Positions 1-5,955 of a stretch of DNA of 39,577 bases are shown here, piece after piece. Both the position numbers and the translations under genes were made by a program. The stretch comes from Rhodoferax ferrireducens (GTDB lineage: Bacteria > Pseudomonadota > Gammaproteobacteria > Burkholderiales > Burkholderiaceae_C), in NCBI RefSeq assembly GCF_003347515.1, contig NZ_QEII01000227.1:1-39577 (forward strand), in the 5' to 3' direction. Each line of letters opens with the position of its first letter. Positions within the stretch are counted from its first letter, which is position 1. The notes beneath the pieces are model-generated. The model was not told where the DNA came from. It worked only from the letters and a program-made list of their open reading frames with translations, and did no database searches.

Positions 1-74
1 TGGAGCGGGTGATGGGAATCGAACCCACGCTATTTGCTTGGGAAGCAAAAGTTCTGCCATTGAACTACACCCGC
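1..74 (-). tRNA. tRNA-Gly (anticodon CCC), prophage integration target
   Basis: Read on the minus strand this folds as a complete 74-nt tRNA. It has a 7-bp acceptor stem (GCGGGTG with CACCCGC), a D arm, an anticodon stem TTTGC/GCAAA closing the 7-nt loop TTCCCAA (anticodon CCC, plus-strand 40-42), a T arm with GGTTCGATTCC, discriminator T and an encoded CCA at 3-1. It decodes GGG. Its 5' 24 nt are repeated at 37536-37559, so this copy was rebuilt by phage integration. The 3' part is host DNA, and everything upstream of position 74 is phage DNA, including whatever promoter now drives it. Confidence 0.96.
51..74. repeat. attL core: 24-bp direct repeat with attR
   Basis: Positions 51-74 and 37536-37559 are identical over 24 bp, and the flanking bases differ on both sides. 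The repeat equals tRNA nucleotides 1-24 (acceptor 5' strand plus D arm), so crossover occurs in the 5' half of the tRNA instead of the more usual 3' end. Confidence 0.93.
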
Positions 75-202
75 TTATCGTAACCTGTTGATTTACAACA
101 TGTTTTTACTCTAAGTGGCTGAATTGTAAGCCTTTTTCCTGATTCTGCATTTTCTATGCACCCCAGAATAGCCCACATCAACCCCTATACACTTATGCTC
201 TA

Positions 203-227
203 GGCGTAGGTTCTGGCGTAGGTTTTT
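203..227. repeat. Tandem 12-bp repeats, candidate integrase arm-type or excisionase sites (left)
   Basis: Two head-to-tail copies of GGCGTAGGTTYT start at 203 and 215. A closely related pair (GGCGTAGCTTTT) with the same 12-bp period lies next to attR at 37479-37503. Position 255-261 holds the inverted 7-mer GGCGTAG. Paired short repeats near both att cores are typical of recombinase arm sites or Xis sites; the assignment is inference. Confidence 0.55.
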
Positions 228-287
228 GCTGTCCCTGCGCCGCCATGGTACTTTCTACGCCGTGGCAACAGCCGTGAGTATAGAGCC

Positions 288-1598
288 ATGTATTTTGACG
301 TGCGTGCAGCAAAGCTTTTAAAGGCCGGCGAACACCTGGTGATCGACGGGTGCCCGGGCCTGCGCCTGGTGGCATCCGTCAGCCGCAAGACCTGGACCTA
401 CCGCTACAAAGCCGTGGCCGACGGCCGCATGAAGCAAGTCGCCCTCGGGCAGTGGCCCACGACGAGTGTGCAGACGGCTGCAACCCAGTGGCAAACCCTG
501 CGCGAACAGCGCGGCGAGGGTGCCGACCCGGTGACCGAGCGCAAAGCACAGCGCCAGACCCAGCAGGGCGACGGCGCTGCAGCTGCTGTGTACACCGTGC
601 GCCGGCTGGTGGATGACTACATCAGCGGCCACATCGAGCCCGGTCGCAAGGCCGCCGGCGCCCTGGCCGCCACACGCTCACTGCGCGCCGTGCTGGATGC
701 CGACCCGGACTTTGCCGACAAGCCGGCCGCAGCCATCAACCGGGCCGCCGCCTTCACCGTTTTGGACGCCCGAAAAGCTACGCCGACGGCCGCCCAAAAG
801 CTACGCTCGCTGCTGGGCGGGGCCTGGGATTACGCGCTGGATTCGGGCCAGCTCGACGGCGACGTGCCCAACTGGTGGCGCCAGGTCATGCGAGGTCGCC
901 TGAAAAGCAAGGGCAAGATTGTGGGCGGTGAGCATGTCGGCCAGCAACGCCGCGTACTGCCGCCGGCCGAGGTGGCCACGCTGTTGGCCTGGCTGCCCAA
1001 CATGCACGCACTGGGCTGGGATACCACTGCGATGTACCTGTGGACCTGTGCCCGGGGTAGCGAGATTCTGGGCATGCGGCCCGAGCACGTCGCCACCGAG
1101 GCCGAGGTGCTGTGGTGGACCGTGCCCAAGGCCCAGACCAAGAATGACCGGCACGCGCTGGCCGTAGATCTGCGGGTGCCGCTGTTTGGCCAGGCGCGGG
1201 CGATCGTGCAGCGTCGGCTGGCCTCGGTGGGCGAATCTGGCTGGCTGTTTGAGGATGCCCGTGGCGAGCAGTACGAGCAAAAAGACTTTTCGACCTACAT
1301 CAACAGCCTGTTTGCTGGCTCGTCAAAGGACAAGCGCCGCCAGTCCGAGGGTTTGATCTTGCCCATGGCCCACTGGACGCCGCACAATCTGCGCCGCACC
1401 GGGCGCACGTTGCTGGCCCAGCTGGGTTGCCCCAATGAAATCGGTGAAGCCATCATCGGCCACATGCCAGAAAACATTGTGGGGACGTACAACGCCTACA
1501 CCTATGACGCCGAGCGCCTGCATTGGCTGGGCCAGCTCTCAACCTATTTGAGCGGGCTGGCACCGGCCGATCAATCCGGCTTGCCGGCTCTGCCGTAG
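288..1598 (+). CDS. int: Tyrosine-family site-specific integrase
   Basis: This 436-residue protein has the layout of prophage integrases with an N-terminal DUF4102-type arm-binding domain (about residues 1-90), a central SAM-like core-binding domain (about 100-220) and a C-terminal catalytic domain. Visible catalytic residues are R256 in CARGSEILGM, a lysine near 281-285, H366 and R369 in HNLRR, H392 in GHMPENIVGTY and the nucleophile Y401. It should catalyse recombination between attP and the tRNA-Gly gene that it abuts. The reading frame stays open upstream, but ATG 288 fits the family's usual start (MYFD). It is the only rightward gene of the left arm and converges on the excisionase-like gene, overlapping it by 28 bp. 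Confidence 0.95.
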   Translation: MYFDVRAAKLLKAGEHLVIDGCPGLRLVASVSRKTWTYRYKAVADGRMKQVALGQWPTTSVQTAATQWQTLREQRGEGADPVTERKAQRQTQQGDGAAAAVYTVRRLVDDYISGHIEPGRKAAGALAATRSLRAVLDADPDFADKPAAAINRAAAFTVLDARKATPTAAQKLRSLLGGAWDYALDSGQLDGDVPNWWRQVMRGRLKSKGKIVGGEHVGQQRRVLPPAEVATLLAWLPNMHALGWDTTAMYLWTCARGSEILGMRPEHVATEAEVLWWTVPKAQTKNDRHALAVDLRVPLFGQARAIVQRRLASVGESGWLFEDARGEQYEQKDFSTYINSLFAGSSKDKRRQSEGLILPMAHWTPHNLRRTGRTLLAQLGCPNEIGEAIIGHMPENIVGTYNAYTYDAERLHWLGQLSTYLSGLAPADQSGLPALP

Positions 1599-1822
1599 CC
1601 ACTGTTCGCCGGCGGCAACAGGTCGGACTCGGGCCGTGTCCGTCCGAAGGTCACCAGATCGTCGACCAGCCAGGCCGAGCGGCCTGGGCTCAGTTTTTTC
1701 GGTTTTGCAACCTCACCTCGCGCTACCAGTTGGTCGAGCATGGATTCCGAGACTGACAAGAATGCAGCGGCATTCGCCCTGGCCAGGAACATGGGGGGGA
1801 TTTGAACAATGGCTGGTTTCAT
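1571..1822 (-). CDS. AlpA/excisionase-like small DNA-binding protein
   Basis: An 83-residue protein whose residues 13-60 look like the winged helix-turn-helix of AlpA/MerR-type phage excisionases (AAAFLSVSESMLDQLVARG, then a short basic wing and AWLVDDL). It has a good ribosome site (GGAG) before ATG 1822, and its start overlaps the stop of the upstream gene as ATGA. It is the last gene of the leftward early operon and converges with int, the expected place for a directionality factor made on induction. Family membership is recognised by pattern; excisionase activity is inferred from position. Confidence 0.7.
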   Translation of the reverse strand: MKPAIVQIPPMFLARANAAAFLSVSESMLDQLVARGEVAKPKKLSPGRSAWLVDDLVTFGRTRPESDLLPPANSGYGRAGKPD

Positions 1823-2148
1823 TCCGGGTCTCCAATTCTTGGGTATTTATGTTTGGTGAATTCCGGAAACGCCATTTCGAGCAGGTGGTGCGCTGCGCTG
1901 CGATCAATGGAGTCCTTCACACGCCGCTGTGCCACGCGCACGAGGAGGTCCAGATCAAAGTGGAGACCACCCGGCAACTCGTGCAGCTCGAAGCGGGTAG
2001 TCAGCTCCCGGATATCGTTGCTGTCTGTCAGCCAGCGGGTGACGTCGAGCCGGGGTGGTTGATCGACCTGGCAGTGCAGGGTGAACTCGGTGACGTTGCG
2101 GCCGACCTGCAGCATTTCGCATAGTTTGCGATTGAGGTCTTTGCTCAT
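1819..2148 (-). CDS. Hypothetical phage protein, coupled to the DGR reverse transcriptase
   Basis: A 109-residue soluble protein with no recognised motif, rich in charged residues and ending with a basic segment. Its start overlaps the reverse-transcriptase stop and its stop overlaps the start of the excisionase-like gene, both as ATGA, so the three are almost certainly translationally coupled. Position suggests an early phage gene rather than a DGR component, but a role in retrohoming cannot be excluded. Confidence 0.75.
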   Translation of the reverse strand: MSKDLNRKLCEMLQVGRNVTEFTLHCQVDQPPRLDVTRWLTDSNDIRELTTRFELHELPGGLHFDLDLLVRVAQRRVKDSIDRSAAHHLLEMAFPEFTKHKYPRIGDPE

Positions 2149-3296
2149 TTGGATGTATTCCTATAAATCTTGGTGAAATCGCCCTTGACCGCATGCCCGC
2201 GCCAGCGCAATACGTTGGCAAGGTCGGCCCGGTCGGTGTGGCTGTGGCTGGCTTGCCGCAGCAGCCCTAAATAGCTATTGCCCGCGGTGAAAACCTCATC
2301 CGCCGGCATGGTGCGCAAGCGGCTCACGGCCGTGGCTACTGTCCGTTTTCGCGTAGTCCGGTTCCATGGCTTGATGACATGCCCGACAAAGTCAATGCCG
2401 CGCGCTATGGGCTGCAAAATAGTTTTTGTCGGGTTCAGGTGCGCGCCGAGGCGCTCAGGCAGCCAGGCTTCAAAGCGCTTCAGCGCCGCGTGCAGCCACT
2501 GGGGCGACTCGTGCAGCAACACAAAGTCATCGACGTAGCGCACGTAGTGCCGGGCCTTGATCTGGTGCTTCGCGAACTGGTCCAGCGCGTCCAGATGCAC
2601 ATTGGCGAAAAACTGGCTGCTCAGGTTGCCGATCGGCAGGCCGGTGTCCGGCGGCGCATTGAATAAACTCTTATGTGCGGGCACCTTGGCCAGCAGGTCG
2701 GCCCGGCCGCGCAGCTCGACATTGGTGCGCGGGTCGTGCATCAGGATGGTGTCGGCCAGATCCATCCACCAGCCCGCCGGCACTTTGCGGGCGATCTGTG
2801 CGCGAAGCACGTGCTTGTCGATCGCCACGAAGAAGTTTGACAAGTCGAGCTTGAGGTAAAAGGCCGGGCGGCTCCAGTTCTGCGTGATCGAGCGCACGTC
2901 GGCTTCCAGTCGCTGGGCCGCATACAAGGTGCCGCGCCCGGGAATGCAGGCGCTGCTGCCAGCGACAAATCCCGCGTGAAAGCGCGGTGCAATCTGGTTG
3001 TGCAGCAGGTGGTGCACGATGCGGTCTCTAAAATCCGCCGCCCACACCTCGCGCAGCTTGGGCCGGGTCACGACAAAGCAGGTGCTGCGTCCCGGGGTGT
3101 AGGTCTGGCTCAGAAGCTCGGCGCGAAGCGCGCACAGGTTTTGCTCGGCGTGCGCCTCAAATGCCTGCGCGCTGGCGCTTTGGCGCTTGTGGCGACGGCA
3201 GTCCAGCCAGGCTTGCACCAGGTCTGCCATGGTGAAGGGTGGGGCAACAGTCGGTGCTGGCGGCTCGTCGTGGGTGGGGAAGAGGTCAAGGGTCAT
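2145..3296 (-). CDS. DGR-type reverse transcriptase
   Basis: A 383-residue reverse transcriptase, the usual size for diversity-generating retroelements. Visible motifs in order are YLKLDLSNFF with catalytic D151, GLPIGNLSSQFFAN at about 219-232 (the SQ-bearing motif typical of DGR enzymes in place of the usual QG), RYVDD with catalytic D256-D257, and GIDFVGHVIKP. It should copy the TR transcript into cDNA with errors opposite adenines, together with Avd. Start ATG 3296 overlaps the stop of the upstream PAPS-reductase-like gene and has an AGGA site. A further in-frame start at 3338 lies inside that gene and is less likely. Its stop overlaps the next gene's start. Confidence 0.96.
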   Translation of the reverse strand: MTLDLFPTHDEPPAPTVAPPFTMADLVQAWLDCRRHKRQSASAQAFEAHAEQNLCALRAELLSQTYTPGRSTCFVVTRPKLREVWAADFRDRIVHHLLHNQIAPRFHAGFVAGSSACIPGRGTLYAAQRLEADVRSITQNWSRPAFYLKLDLSNFFVAIDKHVLRAQIARKVPAGWWMDLADTILMHDPRTNVELRGRADLLAKVPAHKSLFNAPPDTGLPIGNLSSQFFANVHLDALDQFAKHQIKARHYVRYVDDFVLLHESPQWLHAALKRFEAWLPERLGAHLNPTKTILQPIARGIDFVGHVIKPWNRTTRKRTVATAVSRLRTMPADEVFTAGNSYLGLLRQASHSHTDRADLANVLRWRGHAVKGDFTKIYRNTSK

Positions 3297-4057
3297 GCTG
3301 TGTATTCCTGCTCTGCCATTTCGCAGAAGAAGCTGCACGACGGGAGTGCCTCATTGCGAATAAGAGGGCCAGCCGGAAGATCGTGAAGCGGAAATCTTTG
3401 ATCTTTGAGTGGGCCTGAGCGATAGCGAAGGATGTAGGCCCCAGGCCCTATCTCCGCTTCAATATCGGCTAATTCTTTGAATTCGGCTGGGTAGTCCTCT
3501 CGGATGCCTCGGAAGTAGCCTTCTCCACCTTTGACGCATCCGATGCAATTAGCGTTCTCATAACCCTGCTCGTACATGAATGGCAATTTCAATCCGGCGC
3601 GCTGCACCATGGCTTTGCAATCTTCCTTGGTCAGCCCTTTGTCGATCAGCGGCGCAATGACTGGGCGGTCTGGATTGCGCTCGCGGAAGTCATCAAGGCG
3701 GTCCGATTCTTCGGCGGTGTAGCCAAAGACCATGACGTCGCCAGGCTGCTTCCATGCGTCCAACAGCTTGCGCTTCAACTCCATTGAACACGGCGCACCT
3801 CTTCTGCTCTTGATGAACTGCTTACGCCTGAAAACCTCGATCACATCAGCGCCATATTTCACGTCACGCAGCATAGTCATTGGGCGACCGAACCACGTTT
3901 CGCAGTCGGTAGCAAATCGCCGGTTGTCAGGATGTTCGTTCTTCAGAAAAGCATTGATGATCTGCACGTCGTGGCTTGCGCCGAACTCAGCAAGCGTCAA
4001 TTTGGTGGCAACCGCCGAAGCGGCGCCGCATGAAAATTGACAGACGATGCGTGTCAT
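3293..4057 (-). CDS. PAPS-reductase-like (PP-loop ATPase family) phage protein between TR and RT
   Basis: A 254-residue protein of the phosphoadenosine-phosphosulfate reductase / adenine nucleotide alpha-hydrolase-like family common in phages. The N-terminal CQFSCGAASAVATK is a PP-loop, though the canonical SGG reads SCG. A cysteine cluster NCIGCVKGGEGYF lies at about 170-182. The real substrate of such phage proteins is not known. It starts only 27 bp downstream of TR, with AAGGGG before ATG 4057, and its stop overlaps the reverse-transcriptase start. Any TR-RNA spacer needed for cDNA priming would therefore overlap this coding region. The VR-type reading frame through TR runs in frame into this ATG but has a stop just upstream of TR. 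Confidence 0.85.
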   Translation of the reverse strand: MTRIVCQFSCGAASAVATKLTLAEFGASHDVQIINAFLKNEHPDNRRFATDCETWFGRPMTMLRDVKYGADVIEVFRRKQFIKSRRGAPCSMELKRKLLDAWKQPGDVMVFGYTAEESDRLDDFRERNPDRPVIAPLIDKGLTKEDCKAMVQRAGLKLPFMYEQGYENANCIGCVKGGEGYFRGIREDYPAEFKELADIEAEIGPGAYILRYRSGPLKDQRFPLHDLPAGPLIRNEALPSCSFFCEMAEQEYTA

Positions 4058-4365
4058 ATGGCGGCCCCTTGAGGGAATGAATCCGCGGAAGGCACGAACC
4101 CGATGCCCGTTGTCCTTGTTGTTCCAGTTCGAGTTGCCGTTCTCAAAGTCCTGGACGAAGGCGTTGTTGCGCGAGTTCTGCGATTTTTCGAGCTATCTAC
4201 ATCGCCGGGCCGAAGGCTTTCGCCGATCAGCCCAGTAACTGCGCCGGACCATAGCGCGAGCTGTTGCGGCTCGCCGGTCTCCGTGTTGCGCATGGCGGTG
4301 GGCTTGTGGCCCAGCGGCTCGACCGGATTCATTAAACGCACGGGCATGATGGCCTTGACCGTCAT
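4054..4365 (-). CDS. Possible small ORF coupled to avd and running through TR
   Basis: A 103-codon frame whose ATG overlaps the avd stop as ATGA. The first 60 or so residues look protein-like (MTVKAIMPVRLMNPVEPLGH). It then reads through TR in a frame different from that of the VRs, giving a low-complexity Arg/Thr tail. It may be a real coupled gene, a translation-control device over the TR RNA, or chance. No homolog is recognised. Confidence 0.35.
   Translation of the reverse strand: MTVKAIMPVRLMNPVEPLGHKPTAMRNTETGEPQQLALWSGAVTGLIGESLRPGDVDSSKNRRTRATTPSSRTLRTATRTGTTRTTGIGFVPSADSFPQGAAI
4085..4182 (-). repeat. DGR template repeat (TR), 98 bp
   Basis: On the minus strand the repeat runs from CGCAG (4182) to CCTTCCGC (4085). 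It contains 26 adenines, 18 of them in nine AAC codons of the VR reading frame. AAC mutagenised at both adenines (NNC) gives 15 amino acids and never a stop. The last 24 nt (from GGGCATC) are identical in TR and all VRs. Homology to the VRs ends abruptly on both sides. Confidence 0.96.
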
Positions 4366-4736
4366 ACAGCAGGCGCTGCGGAAAGATTGCCCAGGGTCTG
4401 CTTGCGCCAGCCGCCGGCTTGGGCGCCGACAGCGTCCAGCAGCTCGACCGAGCGGGCCCAGAGCTTGGGTGAGATCAGCCGCTTGTCATGGCTGACGCGC
4501 AGCATGGCGGTGGTGGCGCGCAGGTGCTGCAGCAGGGTATCGAGCTGCTCAACCCGATCACCACCGCGCGAAGCATTCGCCATGGCCATCGACTCCAGCA
4601 TGTCCACGCACTTGACGTGGATTTTTTCGCCCAGGCTGCGCTTGAACATGCGCGGCATCTGGACCTGGACGTCCAGCGCCAGCGACAACAGGTCGCAGCC
4701 GTGTTTGTAAATAGGGAGTTCGGTGTAAATGGCCAT
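4362..4736 (-). CDS. avd: Avd, accessory variability determinant of the DGR
   Basis: A 124-residue, largely helical protein of the four-helix-bundle Avd / 23S rRNA intervening-sequence-protein type: YKHGCDLLSLALDVQVQMPR, then KIHVKCVDMLESMAMA, RVEQLDTLLQHLRATT and a basic C-terminal region (SHDKRLISPKLWARS). Avd proteins form pentamers that bind the reverse transcriptase and TR RNA and are required for mutagenic cDNA synthesis. Its place between the last target gene and TR is the classical one. ATG 4736 is chosen over an upstream in-frame TTG at 4742. No clear ribosome site is seen because the start directly follows the T-run of the VR1 hairpin. Confidence 0.88.
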   Translation of the reverse strand: MAIYTELPIYKHGCDLLSLALDVQVQMPRMFKRSLGEKIHVKCVDMLESMAMANASRGGDRVEQLDTLLQHLRATTAMLRVSHDKRLISPKLWARSVELLDAVGAQAGGWRKQTLGNLSAAPAV

Positions 4737-4740
4737 GGTC

Positions 4741-4769
4741 AAAAAAATTCGCGGACCGGCTTGCGCCGG
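4741..4769 (-). terminator. Hairpin + T-run downstream of target 1 (VR1)
   Basis: On the minus strand CCGGC-GCAA-GCCGG (4769-4756, a GNRA tetraloop) is followed 8 nt later by seven T (4747-4741). The stem lies about 46 bp beyond the VR1 end. It resembles a Rho-independent terminator, but equivalent hairpins follow all three VRs, as expected for the hairpin/cruciform that stimulates target recognition in phage DGRs. Confidence 0.65.
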
Positions 4770-4794
4770 CGGGTTGTCAAAAGTGTTTAAGTGC

Positions 4795-5325
4795 TCAAGG
4801 ATTCAAGTGAACCCAGCGGAAGGCACGAACCCGATGCCCGTTGCCCTTGCTGTACCAGCCCGAGACGCCGTACTCAAAGTCCTGGACGAAGGCGATGTTG
4901 CGCGAGTACTGCGTGCTGCTCCAGTACCAGCCCTCTTTGTTGAAGTGCTGCGGTGCGTAGATGTAGGCCATCAGCAGATCGTGCCGGCTGGGCAGGTGGA
5001 AATCGGTATGCCCATCAGCGGTGTGGGCGGCGGCCCAGGCGGCGGCCGGGTGGTCCTTCCCGGTAGCCAGCAGGGCAGCGGTATTGCTTGGGCCATCCAG
5101 TTGGCTGCAGGCGCCTGGCACGTCAAGGGAGGGGCCGAACAGCAAATCTTCAGCTTCGGTGTCGCTTGCAATCAGGTGGCGGGCAGCCAGTCCCAACGAG
5201 GCGGCAATCGTGCAGATGTAGCGTCCACCCTGGCCCGGCCAGTACTCGCCATGGGCTGGCGGGGTGTTGGTCTGTGTGATGATGGCCGGTGCGGTAGCGG
5301 TGGCAGTGGCAGTGGAAGTTGTCAT
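4795..5325 (-). CDS. DGR target protein 1 (variable DUF1566/C-type-lectin-fold protein)
   Basis: A 176-residue protein with no signal peptide. An N-terminal low-complexity Thr/Ala segment (residues 2-20) is followed by a DUF1566/formylglycine-enzyme-like domain: GEYWPGQGGRY, DGHTDFHLPSRHDLLMAY, GWYWSSTQ. The C-terminal variable repeat covers about residues 138-170. Variable positions relative to TR give Tyr, Ile, Val, Gly and Ser. It is closely related to target 3 in its constant region. Domains of this kind display the variable residues on a lectin-like ligand-binding face. A GAGG site precedes ATG 5325. The ligand and location (virion or lysogen) are unknown. Confidence 0.9.
   Translation of the reverse strand: MTTSTATATATAPAIITQTNTPPAHGEYWPGQGGRYICTIAASLGLAARHLIASDTEAEDLLFGPSLDVPGACSQLDGPSNTAALLATGKDHPAAAWAAAHTADGHTDFHLPSRHDLLMAYIYAPQHFNKEGWYWSSTQYSRNIAFVQDFEYGVSGWYSKGNGHRVRAFRWVHLNP
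4816..4913 (-). repeat. Variable repeat 1 (VR1)
   Basis: 98 bp aligned to TR without gaps. It shows 10 substitutions, all at TR adenines (for example AAC to TAC, ATC, GTC, GGC, AGC and GAC to GGC). All non-adenine positions are identical to TR. Confidence 0.96.
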
Positions 5326-5344
5326 AGGTGATCCTCGTAAAAAT

Positions 5345-5375
5345 AAAAAAATCGCGGACCGGCGCGCACGCCGGT
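5345..5375 (-). terminator. Hairpin + T-run downstream of target 2 (VR2)
   Basis: On the minus strand the perfect 7-bp stem ACCGGCG/CGCCGGT with loop TGCG (5375-5358) is followed after 6 nt by seven T (5351-5345). It is the second of three equivalent post-VR hairpins and sits just before the ribosome site of target 1. Confidence 0.65.
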
Positions 5376-5381
5376 GAAGGG

Positions 5382-5897
5382 TTAAGTGTTCAGGAGCTCA
5401 AGTGGAATCCGGCGGAAGGCACGAACCCGATGCCCGAGGTCCTTGATGTCCCAGCCCGAGAAGCCGTCCTCAAAGTCCTGGACGAAGGCGTTGTCGCGCG
5501 AGAGCTGCGTACTGGTCCAGTACCAGCCCTCTTTGCTGAAAAGCTCGGGCACGTTGGCGGCGGCAGAATTCAATTCGCCCAGCGCGGGCAGGTAGAAGTC
5601 GGTGTGGCCGTCGATGCTGACCTCGCGCACGCGCAGGGCGGCCGGGCCGTTGGCCAGCACCATGGCGGCGGTGTTGGCCTGGCCATCGGTGCGGCTGCTG
5701 GTTCCGGGCACGTCGACACCGTATTCGCCCCAGGTGACTGATTCAATTTCGCCGACGGCGGCATCGGATACCAGCAGGGCGTAAGGTGGCTGCTGCACGC
5801 CGTCAACGGTGGGGCCGCGCAGGATGGCGGCAAAGATGCCGCCCTGGCCGGCAATGACGGCGCCGAAGGCGGGCAGGGTGAAGCTGTTTTGGGTCAT
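5382..5897 (-). CDS. DGR target protein 2 (variable DUF1566-like protein)
   Basis: A 171-residue protein with the same domain plan as targets 1 and 3 but a more divergent body: GAVIAGQGGIFAAIL near the N-terminus, then DGHTDFYLPALGELN and GWYWTSTQ. Its variable repeat covers about residues 130-162, followed by the constant tail RRIPLELLNT. It lacks a signal peptide. ATG 5897 has an AGGA site 7 nt upstream; a TTG at 5903 is a less likely alternative. The divergence suggests that it is an older duplicate with a different fixed scaffold but the same diversifiable surface. Confidence 0.9.
   Translation of the reverse strand: MTQNSFTLPAFGAVIAGQGGIFAAILRGPTVDGVQQPPYALLVSDAAVGEIESVTWGEYGVDVPGTSSRTDGQANTAAMVLANGPAALRVREVSIDGHTDFYLPALGELNSAAANVPELFSKEGWYWTSTQLSRDNAFVQDFEDGFSGWDIKDLGHRVRAFRRIPLELLNT
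5412..5509 (-). repeat. Variable repeat 2 (VR2)
   Basis: 98 bp aligned to TR without gaps. It shows 12 substitutions, all at TR adenines (AAC to CTC, GAC, TTC, GGC, ATC). All other positions are identical. Confidence 0.96.
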
Positions 5898-5919
5898 GGA
5901 CAAGTCCTATTGGTGGGTG

Positions 5920-5948
5920 AAAAAATCTCGCGAACCGGCTGCGCCGGT
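5920..5948 (-). terminator. Hairpin + T-run downstream of target 3 (VR3)
   Basis: On the minus strand the 6-bp stem ACCGGC/GCCGGT with a 3-nt GCA loop (5948-5934) is followed by six T (5925-5920). It is the third of the equivalent post-VR hairpins, about 38 bp past the VR3 end. Confidence 0.65.
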
Positions 5949-5955
5949 CAAGGGT

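Noticed and set aside
3293..4182. TR as the C-terminal VR of a broken fourth target gene upstream of the PAPS-reductase-like gene
   Set aside because: The VR-type frame has a stop just upstream of TR, no lectin-like domain remains there, and every adenine expected of a template is present, so it is TR and not a decayed target.
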